Shown: in pieces, positions 1 through 4,962 of the stretch
How positions within the stretch are numbered: the first letter of the stretch is position 1
Layout: each line of letters opens with the position of its first letter
NCBI GenBank assembly: GCA_900762815.1
Contig: CAAFHX010000079.1
Location: 1-6,536, forward strand
Source: Candidatus Avelusimicrobium facis
Lineage (GTDB): Bacteria; Elusimicrobiota; Elusimicrobia; Elusimicrobiales; Elusimicrobiaceae
Reading direction: 5' to 3'
Length of the DNA stretch: 6,536 nt
The notes under the pieces: model-generated
Databases searched by the model: none
Told to the model about the DNA's origin: nothing
What the model saw: only the letters and a program-made list of their open reading frames with translations
Program-made: the position numbers and the translations under genes

Positions 1-41
1 AAAAACGTCTCTGGCAAACAATTAGGGGCCTTTAAATCCAT
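1..41 (-). CDS. possible N-terminal start of a truncated gene, unidentified
   Basis: Reading the minus strand from an ATG at 41-39, the frame stays open to the window edge for 13 codons (M-D-L-K-A-P-N-C-L-P-E-T-F). It lies downstream of the parB terminator, so it would be a separate transcription unit. No clear Shine-Dalgarno sequence precedes the ATG; the upstream bases are A-rich. The piece is too short to identify and a 13-codon open frame can occur by chance. The palindrome at 50-63 and the parS-like site at 79-94 lie just upstream, as a promoter region would. Confidence 0.2.
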   Translation of the reverse strand, partial: MDLKAPNCLPETF

Positions 42-49
42 TTTAGCTG

Positions 50-63
50 TTTTTGCGCAAAAA
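50..63. repeat. 14-bp perfect palindrome TTTTTGCGCAAAAA
   Basis: A perfect 14-bp inverted repeat sits in the non-coding stretch left of the parB terminator, 8 bp upstream of the possible minus-strand ATG at 41. Such a site could be an operator for a DNA-binding protein. It is also one arm of a larger imperfect inverted repeat (50-69 with 107-126). No protein that binds it can be named. Confidence 0.4.
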
Positions 64-78
64 GCATTCCCACAAAAT

Positions 79-94
79 GTTTTCACATGAAAAC
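79..94. promoter_or_regulatory. parS: parS-like site, degenerate copy (ParB-binding candidate)
   Basis: GTTTTCACATGAAAAC is a 16-bp palindrome with one central asymmetry (CACATG instead of CACGTG). It differs by one base from the two perfect copies at 1960-1975 and 3041-3056. It lies downstream of parB, the gene that would encode its binding protein. Textbook parS has the core GTTTCACGTGAAAC; here the outermost G of that core is T, with G one base further out. The assignment as a ParB site is inferred from similarity and from linkage to parAB. Confidence 0.65.
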
Positions 95-121
95 TTTTTA
101 CAGACCGAATGCTTTGGACGC

Positions 122-156
122 AAAAAAAGGCCCGGCCTGCAGAACCGGGTCTTTTT
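122..156 (-). terminator. intrinsic terminator of parAB, A/T runs on both sides
   Basis: A GC-rich stem (129-135 pairing with 145-151, loop of nine bases) is flanked by seven A at 122-128 and five T at 152-156. Read on the minus strand it follows the parB stop by about 15 bases and ends in a run of seven U. One pair is a G-U in the plus-strand RNA and an A-C mismatch in the minus-strand RNA, leaving a five-pair core plus the outer pair on the minus strand. It could act in both directions, although no plus-strand gene is visible here. Confidence 0.75.
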
Positions 157-170
157 CGTAAAACAAGGAT

Positions 171-1064
171 TTATAACAACTTGGTTTTTAAGCGGCCGGC
201 CAAATTGTCCAATTCTTCCAACGAGTTATACTGAATAATCAGCAATCCTTTGGACATTTTTTTGCCGTAGCGCACTTCCACTTTGGTGCCCAGCGCCGCT
301 TGCAAGTCATTTTCAAAGCTGGCCACCTCCGGCGGCTTGGGTGCCTTGGGCGCAGCTGCCGGCTGCGACAAAGCGCGGGCCGCATCCTCGGCTTGGCGGA
401 CGGACATTTTGCTCTTCTTCATGCGTTGGAAAAGAACTTCTTTCTTGGCCAAATCGGGCAACATCAGCAAGGCCCGGCCGTGCCCTTCCGTAATAGTGCC
501 GTCCTGCAAGGCCGCTTGCATATGTTCCGGCAGGTCCAGCAACCGCAGCGAATTAGACACCGCCCCTTTGGACTTGCCGCAATAGCCGGCCAAATCCGTT
601 TGGGAAATACCAAACTTATTCATTAAATTGCGGTATCCCAAGGCAGTTTCTATGGGGTTTAAATCCTCGCGCTGGATATTTTCAATCAAAGCCAAGGCGC
701 ACATTTGTTTATCGGTCAAGGCTTTGTGAACCAGCGCGTCAATCTCCGTCAAGCCGGCCAGCTGGCTGGCGCGGAAGCGGCGTTCCCCGACCACAATTTC
801 ATATTTATCCAGCCCCGCGTCATACACCACCACAATGGGCTGCGTCAGGCCGTGCTCGGCGATAGATTGGGCCAATTCCTGCAATTTAGCCTCGTCAAAC
901 ACACGGCGCGGCTGAAAGCGGTTGGGGATGATTTTATCCAGGGCAATTTTCTGCACGGAAGAATGGGGGGTGCCCTCCGGCCGGGCAGCCGGGGGATTAT
1001 TTAAAACATCTTGAGTTTGTTTGAGCAAGGCATCCAAGCCTTTGCCTAATGCTTGTCTGGGCAT
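171..1064 (-). CDS. parB: chromosome-partitioning protein ParB (Spo0J family)
   Basis: ParB binds parS, loads onto DNA as a CTP-dependent clamp and forms the partition complex moved by ParA. The 297-residue protein has the usual three parts. An N-terminal stretch (ALGKGLDALL, about 5-14) resembles the ParA-stimulating peptide. The ParB/Srx CTPase domain carries GERRFRA at 93-99 and ENIQREDLNPIE at 128-139. A helix-turn-helix follows at about 153-180 (SQTDLAGYCGKSKGAVSNSL, then RLLDLP). After an Ala/Pro linker (about 233-247), residues 248-297 form the C-terminal dimerisation domain. Length is normal for chromosomal ParB. The ATG at 1064 has a GGAGG at 1074-1078 with a 9-base spacer; that GGAGG lies in the last codons of parA, five bases upstream, so the genes are probably translationally coupled. 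Three parS-like sites nearby fit its role. Confidence 0.97.
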   Translation of the reverse strand: MPRQALGKGLDALLKQTQDVLNNPPAARPEGTPHSSVQKIALDKIIPNRFQPRRVFDEAKLQELAQSIAEHGLTQPIVVVYDAGLDKYEIVVGERRFRASQLAGLTEIDALVHKALTDKQMCALALIENIQREDLNPIETALGYRNLMNKFGISQTDLAGYCGKSKGAVSNSLRLLDLPEHMQAALQDGTITEGHGRALLMLPDLAKKEVLFQRMKKSKMSVRQAEDAARALSQPAAAPKAPKPPEVASFENDLQAALGTKVEVRYGKKMSKGLLIIQYNSLEELDNLAGRLKTKLL

Positions 1065-1069
1065 AGGGT

Positions 1070-1903
1070 TCAGCCTCCGAAATCATAATTGTAAGCGCCG
1101 GAATTATTCATAGAAAATCCGGCATAGTCGGCCACGTTGGCCCCGCGGCGGGCCATAAATTCAATGGCCAGCTGGATATAGGCATTGGCGCCCCGGCAGG
1201 CCGGGTCATAGTCAAAAATAGACTGCCCGAAGCTGGGGGCCTCGGCCAAGCGGATATTGCGCGGAATGGGGGTTTTGTAAACCTTGTCTCCAAAAAAGCG
1301 GCTGACTTCTTCAAACACTTGTTTGGACAAATTCATACGCGCATCGTACATCGTCAGCAAGCCGCCGTCCAATTTCAAGTTATTGTTTAAGAACTGCTTG
1401 ATTTTGGAAATGGTGGACATGAAGTGCGCCAGGCCTTCCATGGCATAGTATTCGCACTGCACCGGAGTAATCACGCTGTCGGCCGCCATCAGGGCATTTA
1501 AGGTCAGCAGCCCCAAAGACGGGGGACAATCTATAATAATGTAGCGGTACATCTTGCGCAACGGGGCCAAAGCCTCGCGCAGCATATTTTCGCGACCGCG
1601 GATATTGACCAGCTCCACTTCCGCCCCGGCTAAGTTTTTGCAAGTGGGAATAACATCCAACATTTCATTGGATGTTTGGCGCACAACTTCTTCAAAGGAT
1701 GCGTTTTTGGTTAACAAATGGTAAACGGATTTTTCCCCGTCTACCAGGCTAATGCCCAGCCCGGAACCGGCGTTGCCCTGCGGGTCAAAATCTACCAGCA
1801 AGACTTCTTGGTCCAGGTAGGCCAAGGCATAAGCCAGGTTGATAGCGGTCGTAGTTTTCCCCACGCCGCCTTTTTGGTTCGCTATGGCTACTATTTCACC
1901 CAT
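1070..1903 (-). CDS. parA: chromosome-partitioning ATPase ParA (Soj family)
   Basis: ParA is a deviant Walker-A ATPase that binds DNA non-specifically as an ATP dimer and moves ParB-parS complexes. The 277-residue protein shows KGGVGKTT at 11-18 (including the signature lysine), the Walker A' motif VDFDPQGN at 38-45, Walker B YIIIDCPP at 121-128, and IPRNIRLAEAPSFG at 213-226. It lacks the N-terminal helix-turn-helix of plasmid type Ia ParA, so it is the chromosomal Soj type. The ATG at 1903 is preceded by GGAGG at 1908-1912. It is the first gene of the parAB operon, with a candidate promoter and a parS-like palindrome directly upstream, which suggests feedback by ParB. The C-terminal tail (about 251-277, rich in Gly, Asn and Tyr) extends past the usual Soj end and has no function I recognise. 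Confidence 0.97.
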   Translation of the reverse strand: MGEIVAIANQKGGVGKTTTAINLAYALAYLDQEVLLVDFDPQGNAGSGLGISLVDGEKSVYHLLTKNASFEEVVRQTSNEMLDVIPTCKNLAGAEVELVNIRGRENMLREALAPLRKMYRYIIIDCPPSLGLLTLNALMAADSVITPVQCEYYAMEGLAHFMSTISKIKQFLNNNLKLDGGLLTMYDARMNLSKQVFEEVSRFFGDKVYKTPIPRNIRLAEAPSFGQSIFDYDPACRGANAYIQLAIEFMARRGANVADYAGFSMNNSGAYNYDFGG

Positions 1904-1921
1904 AATTCCTCCATTAAGGAT

Positions 1922-1950
1922 ATTAAATCATAAATAAAAAAGAAAAGCAA
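1922..1950 (-). promoter_or_regulatory. candidate sigma-70-type promoter of parAB
   Basis: On the minus strand a -35-like TTGCTT (1945-1950) and a -10-like TTTAAT (1922-1927) are separated by exactly 17 bases. Transcription would start near 1915, just ahead of the parA Shine-Dalgarno sequence at 1908-1912, giving a leader of about a dozen bases. Both hexamers are imperfect and the region is AT-rich, so chance matches are likely. The parS-like palindrome ends eight bases upstream of the -35. Confidence 0.35.
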
Positions 1951-1957
1951 CTATTTT

Positions 1958-1977
1958 TTGTTTTCACGTGAAAACAA
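1958..1977. promoter_or_regulatory. parS: parS-like site, perfect 20-bp palindrome upstream of parA
   Basis: The segment is a perfect 20-bp inverted repeat, centred on CACGTG with arms TTGTTTTCAC / GTGAAAACAA. Its 16-bp core GTTTTCACGTGAAAAC recurs exactly at 3041-3056 and with one change at 79-94. It resembles the conserved bacterial parS with the outer half-site base altered. Its position next to the parA promoter, in the operon encoding its likely binding protein, supports a partition and perhaps autoregulatory role. Confidence 0.82.
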
Positions 1978-1978
1978 G

Positions 1979-2004
1979 ACAGGCCCTGTATCAACAAGGC
2001 CTGT
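1979..2004 (-). terminator. possible intrinsic terminator after lepB
   Basis: ACAGGCC (1979-1985) and GGCCTGT (1998-2004) form a perfect 7-bp stem with a 12-base loop, about 50 bases past the lepB stop. On the minus strand it is followed by TCTTGTTTTC, a broken U-rich tract. The loop is long and the U tract imperfect, so termination may be weak. The stem overlaps one degenerate DnaA-box match. Confidence 0.4.
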
Positions 2005-2010
2005 GAATTG

Positions 2011-2031
2011 CTGTGGATAACTTATCAACAG
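2011..2031. promoter_or_regulatory. inverted pair of DnaA boxes
   Basis: TGTGGATAA at 2012-2020 is a perfect DnaA box (TTATCCACA on the minus strand). TTATCAACA at 2022-2030 is an 8-of-9 match on the plus strand. They face each other across one base and form a near-perfect 21-bp palindrome. A weaker 7-of-9 match, GTATCAACA, lies at 1988-1996. Such a cluster beside parAB and a parS-like site may be part of a replication origin or a DnaA-controlled regulatory site. No dnaA gene is in the window. Calling it an origin would be inference. Confidence 0.6.
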
Positions 2032-2054
2032 GGTCCGTTTTCCCTATACAATTT

Positions 2055-3029
2055 TTATTTTATCAAGCGAATGCGGTTCAACGGCCAGTGGATAAACCAA
2101 GCGGTTCCTTTGATATTTTCGCGCGGGACTGGGCCCCAAAAACGGGAATCACAGGAATTATCACGGTTGTCGCCCATGGCAAAATAGGACCCTTCCGGCA
2201 CCACTACCGGGCCGAAATTATCCCGCAGCGTAAGCCCCAGCTCATGCTCCAACACTCTCTTTTCCCACAAAAATTGGTATACTTCCGGCTCCGGCACTTC
2301 CTCGGCCTGATAGCGGGTAACCGGCTCAAAGATTTCATACCCTTGTAGCGGCTGTTCTTTATCATTAATATATAAGGTGGCGTTTTTGATTTCTACCTTA
2401 TCCCCCGGCATAGCAATAACGCGCTTAACATAGTCGCGCCCGTACTGCAAACCGCCGCAGTTTACTTGCGTAGGGCTTTCGGCCGGAAAAGAAAATACAA
2501 TAATATCCCCCGGTTGGATGGGCTTAAACTGCCCAAAGCGGATTTGGGTCAGCGGAATACGAAAGCCGTAGGCTGCCTTGTTGACAAACAAATGGTCCCC
2601 TTCCAATAAGGTGTTGCGCATAGAGGCGGAGGGAATTTTAAAGGCCTGGATAAAAAAGAACATGACAATAGAGGCCACAAATCCGGCAAAATACACCGTA
2701 TTGGCCCAATCTAAATCTTTTTTAACTAAGGTTTCTTTTTTTTCATCGGTTTTCTTTTTAGCGGAAAAGAAGCCATAAATAGCCAACGCGGCAATAATCA
2801 GCCAGGGAAAAGCGCTCTTCAAAAAAGAGTCCTGAGTCAATGCGGGCGTGCTGCTGGCCGTAATAAAATGGAACAAACTATACATGCATCCCAAAATAAC
2901 AAACACAAACAACGCATGCCAGGTGCCAAAACACACCGGGGTTTTCAGCCACTTTTTACAAAAGTTTCGCTTACTCAGCCAAGAGAAAGCATACATAATG
3001 CAAGCCATAATAAAAAGTCTTTGTTCCAT
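2055..3029 (-). CDS. lepB: signal peptidase I (leader peptidase)
   Basis: This integral membrane serine protease (S26 family) cleaves signal peptides from exported proteins on the outer face of the cytoplasmic membrane. The motif IPSASM at 132-137 holds the probable catalytic Ser136. DYVKRVIAMPGD at 199-210 holds the general-base Lys202. GDNRDNSCDSR at 286-296 is the conserved box E. At 324 residues it is long: four hydrophobic stretches (about 5-18, 33-58, 69-90 and 111-131) precede the catalytic domain, with a lysine-rich loop (91-104) likely cytoplasmic. The ATG at 3029 follows AAGGAAG at 3034-3040 with a short spacer. The gene starts 26 bp after the glycosyltransferase stop and is probably cotranscribed with it. 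A parS-like palindrome fills most of that gap. Confidence 0.96.
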   Translation of the reverse strand: MEQRLFIMACIMYAFSWLSKRNFCKKWLKTPVCFGTWHALFVFVILGCMYSLFHFITASSTPALTQDSFLKSAFPWLIIAALAIYGFFSAKKKTDEKKETLVKKDLDWANTVYFAGFVASIVMFFFIQAFKIPSASMRNTLLEGDHLFVNKAAYGFRIPLTQIRFGQFKPIQPGDIIVFSFPAESPTQVNCGGLQYGRDYVKRVIAMPGDKVEIKNATLYINDKEQPLQGYEIFEPVTRYQAEEVPEPEVYQFLWEKRVLEHELGLTLRDNFGPVVVPEGSYFAMGDNRDNSCDSRFWGPVPRENIKGTAWFIHWPLNRIRLIK

Positions 3030-3040
3030 ATTTCTTCCTT

Positions 3041-3056
3041 GTTTTCACGTGAAAAC
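3041..3056. promoter_or_regulatory. parS: parS-like site between glycosyltransferase gene and lepB
   Basis: GTTTTCACGTGAAAAC is a perfect 16-bp palindrome identical to the core of the site upstream of parA. It fills the short gap between two minus-strand genes; its last base is the final base of the glycosyltransferase stop codon, and its other end abuts the lepB Shine-Dalgarno sequence. Its exact repetition about 1.1 kb away in the same neighbourhood as parAB argues for ParB binding rather than a local operator. Confidence 0.78.
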
Positions 3057-4159
3057 TATTTAATTTCTGTATAAATTTTAAGATAAATTTGTTCCGGGGC
3101 CGGATAAAACCGCTCCATTCTCGCCCGCGCTGCGCGGCTCATTTTTTGGCGCAGCGCCGTATTTTCCGCCAATTCCGTCATCAAGACGGCCAGCAGAACG
3201 GGGTCTTTTCCGGGAAACACAAAGCCATTTTCCCCGTGGCAGACCACCCGGGGCATATCGCCAACTTTACTAACAATAGCCGGTAAACCGCAAGCGGCGG
3301 CTTCCAGCAAGGCCAACGGCAAACTCTCTATACAAGAGGGCAAAACAAAAATATCCGCTGCACAAAGATATTTGTAAACATTGCTTACTTCTCCTGCAAA
3401 AACAACCGCCTTTTCCAGCCCCCCTGCTTGCACTTGGCGGTGTAAATTTTCTTGCTCAGGCCCATCCCCCACCAGCAAAAGTTTGCTCTGCGGATGTTTG
3501 GCATAAAATAATTGAAATGCCTGTAGCAAAAGGGCGTGGTTTTTCTCTTTAGACAGCCGGGCAACACAAGCAAAAACAACCTCTTGCGCCGAAAACCCCA
3601 GCTCCGCCCGCGCTGCCGTGCGCAAAGCATTATCCGGGTGAAACCGCTGCAAATCTACGCCGTTGGCCACCCGGCGTACCTTCTCCCGGGCGTATTTTTG
3701 CTTTTGCAGCAAAAAGTCCGCCGTGGATTGGGACTCGGCACAGCTCATATCGTCCCCATCCTTCAAAGCGCGGTCCAACAGGCGTAAAACATAGCCTTTA
3801 CGGGATAGGTCATAGTGCGGCGTGGTGAGGAGCGTAAACGGGGTACGCCGCTTGGCCAAGCGGCAAAATTGAATAGCCCGGTAGAGCCCGGCATGTACAA
3901 CATCCGGGGAAAAGGCTTGTATCTGCGCCACCAGCCGCGCCAAAGCGCCCGCCGTTTCCAAAGGGCGGTACTTGCCGCGCAAGTCCAAAGACTCCACCGA
4001 TAAGCCCGCCTCTTGCAGCTGCCGGCCCAACGGCCCCAAGGGCCGCAGAGAAAGCACGTTTACTTCGTGCCCGGCGTGAAACGCCGCTTGGGCCAAGATA
4101 AAAAAAGCCCTTTCGGCCCCGCCGACTTCGGTGCTGGTGCAAACATACAAAATCTTCAT
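3056..4159 (-). CDS. glycosyltransferase, GT4-type (GT-B fold)
   Basis: The product should transfer a sugar from a nucleotide-sugar donor to a lipid-linked or cell-surface acceptor at the cytoplasmic face; donor and acceptor cannot be read from sequence. The 367-residue protein starts with MKILYVCTSTEVGGAERAF, whose GGAE loop (13-16) is typical of GT4 enzymes. The C-terminal donor-binding domain shows ARLSKEKN (200-207), GDGPE (231-235) and the E-x7-E signature from Glu278 to Glu286, followed by CGLPAIVS (290-297). I chose the ATG at 4159 because the frame extends upstream to an ATG at 4222 only through the preceding terminator and across the promoter, and the added 21 residues resemble no family N-terminus. 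It lacks a strong Shine-Dalgarno sequence. lepB follows after 26 bp. Confidence 0.9.
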   Translation of the reverse strand: MKILYVCTSTEVGGAERAFFILAQAAFHAGHEVNVLSLRPLGPLGRQLQEAGLSVESLDLRGKYRPLETAGALARLVAQIQAFSPDVVHAGLYRAIQFCRLAKRRTPFTLLTTPHYDLSRKGYVLRLLDRALKDGDDMSCAESQSTADFLLQKQKYAREKVRRVANGVDLQRFHPDNALRTAARAELGFSAQEVVFACVARLSKEKNHALLLQAFQLFYAKHPQSKLLLVGDGPEQENLHRQVQAGGLEKAVVFAGEVSNVYKYLCAADIFVLPSCIESLPLALLEAAACGLPAIVSKVGDMPRVVCHGENGFVFPGKDPVLLAVLMTELAENTALRQKMSRAARARMERFYPAPEQIYLKIYTEIK

Positions 4160-4165
4160 GTTCTC

Positions 4166-4174
4166 ATTATAGCA
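4166..4174 (-). promoter_or_regulatory. extended -10 promoter of the glycosyltransferase-lepB unit
   Basis: On the minus strand the sequence reads TGCTATAAT: a perfect -10 hexamer at 4166-4171 with the upstream TGN extension. A weak -35-like TTCGTC lies at 4190-4195 with an 18-base spacer. The A of the ATG at 4159 is the seventh base after the hexamer, which is about where transcription should begin, so the mRNA may carry almost no leader. The promoter lies between the upstream operon's terminator and the gene, as expected. Confidence 0.65.
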
Positions 4175-4198
4175 AAGTTCAACCGATGAGACGAAAGA

Positions 4199-4238
4199 AG
4201 CTTCCAAAGAGAAAGGCGCCAAAGCAAGCTTTGGCGCC
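4199..4238 (-). terminator. intrinsic terminator of the dfx-fprA-rubredoxin operon
   Basis: GGCGCCAAAG (4215-4224) and CTTTGGCGCC (4229-4238) form a perfect 10-bp stem with a four-base loop. On the minus strand the hairpin begins 23 bases after the rubredoxin stop and is followed by the U-rich TTTCTCTTT. It separates the stress operon from the glycosyltransferase promoter. Confidence 0.85.
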
Positions 4239-4261
4239 CAAATACAAACCGACGGCTCAAA

Positions 4262-4420
4262 CTACTCGGCCGGTTTAAACTGATCCTTGCCTACCCCGCA
4301 CACCGGGCAAACCCAATCAGCCGGCAAATCCTCAAACTTCGTTCCGGCGGCAATGCCGTGTTCGGTGTCGCCCACGGCCGGATCATATACATAGCCACAA
4401 ACTTCGCAAATATATTTCAT
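4262..4420 (-). CDS. rubredoxin
   Basis: This small iron-sulfur electron carrier holds one iron on four cysteines. The 52-residue product shows ICEVCGY (Cys5, Cys8) and VCPVCG (Cys38, Cys41), plus the conserved Tyr-Asp-Pro segment (12-14), FEDLPADW (29-36) and a short acidic end. Length and spacing are those of ordinary rubredoxins. The ATG at 4420 has an AAGGAG at 4429-4434 with an 8-base spacer. The gene follows the flavin reductase after 12 bp and is in the same frame, so the pair equals the two domains of high-molecular-weight rubredoxin. It should pass electrons to FprA and to desulfoferrodoxin. A strong hairpin terminator follows. Confidence 0.96.
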   Translation of the reverse strand: MKYICEVCGYVYDPAVGDTEHGIAAGTKFEDLPADWVCPVCGVGKDQFKPAE

Positions 4421-4432
4421 GGTATTCTCTCC

Positions 4433-4954
4433 TTAATGTGCACTGTGTGTTGCGCCCAAAGGCGTTTTGCCTTTAATGACGCTGTGATAATACGCGTAAG
4501 TCATCGGGGTCGGGTCTTTTATTTGAAAAGAAGCCTCCGCCCGGACCGAACCCACAAACAAGGTGTGGGTGTCTACATCTAAAGTCTGCTCCACTTCCGC
4601 CTCTATAAAGCCCAAGGTATGCGCTTTGACCAGCGGACAGCCGGTTACCCCGCGGGTAAATTCCAGCCCGGCCAATTTGTCAAAGGTGCGCCCCGTGCGG
4701 AAACCAAACCGCCCGATGAAAGGCAAATCCGCACTTTGGGCTAAGGGCAGCACGGCAAAATGGCGGCTGTGGCGGACCAACTCATGCGTCAGGCTGGCTT
4801 TATTGATACAAACCGCCAGCCGGGGCGGTTGCGCCGTTACCTGAAAAGCCGCATTGGCAATCAGTCCGTTGTCTTTGCCTTGCCAGGACGTGGTTACAAT
4901 ATAAATCCCGTAGGTAATTAAGTCCAGCCCGTGCTGCGTGGCTATGGGGAGCAT
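4433..4954 (-). CDS. flavin reductase domain protein (split Hrb-type NAD(P)H:rubredoxin oxidoreductase)
   Basis: The 173-residue protein belongs to the flavin reductase-like FMN-binding split-barrel family. Visible features are TYGIYIVTTS (14-23), ANAAFQVTAQPPRLAVCINK (33-52), GRFGFRTGRTFDK (81-93) and the C-terminal MTYAYYHSVIKGKTP (151-165), a pattern I associate with flavin reductases that sit next to or are fused to rubredoxin. In Moorella the equivalent domain plus rubredoxin forms Hrb, which passes electrons from NADH to FprA. Here the reductase ends in TAA at 4433-4435 and rubredoxin starts 12 bp later in the same frame. I prefer the ATG at 4954 over the GTG at 4960, because the GTG overlaps the Shine-Dalgarno AGAGG at 4960-4964. 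That site also overlaps the fprA stop, implying coupled translation. The nucleotide cofactor is not certain. Confidence 0.88.
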   Translation of the reverse strand: MLPIATQHGLDLITYGIYIVTTSWQGKDNGLIANAAFQVTAQPPRLAVCINKASLTHELVRHSRHFAVLPLAQSADLPFIGRFGFRTGRTFDKLAGLEFTRGVTGCPLVKAHTLGFIEAEVEQTLDVDTHTLFVGSVRAEASFQIKDPTPMTYAYYHSVIKGKTPLGATHSAH

Positions 4955-4962
4955 AGGCACCT

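Noticed and set aside
283..1004. Plus-strand open frames of about 100 codons opposite parB
   Set aside because: They are antisense shadows of a well-supported gene; no family resemblance or convincing ribosome site was seen.
2013..2348. Plus-strand 111-codon frame opposite the end of lepB
   Set aside because: It starts inside the DnaA-box pair and overlaps the conserved lepB catalytic region in antisense; the protein resembles nothing I recognise.
4160..4222. Upstream ATG at 4222 for the glycosyltransferase, adding 21 residues
   Set aside because: The extension runs from the hairpin terminator of the preceding operon through the extended -10 promoter, and the added residues do not resemble a GT4 N-terminus; MKILYVC at 4159 does.
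4563..4844. Plus-strand frame opposite the flavin reductase
   Set aside because: Antisense to a recognised gene, with low-complexity composition and no ribosome-binding site seen.
4955..4960. GTG start at 4960 for the flavin reductase
   Set aside because: The GTG overlaps the Shine-Dalgarno AGAGG at 4960-4964, which is placed correctly for the ATG at 4954.
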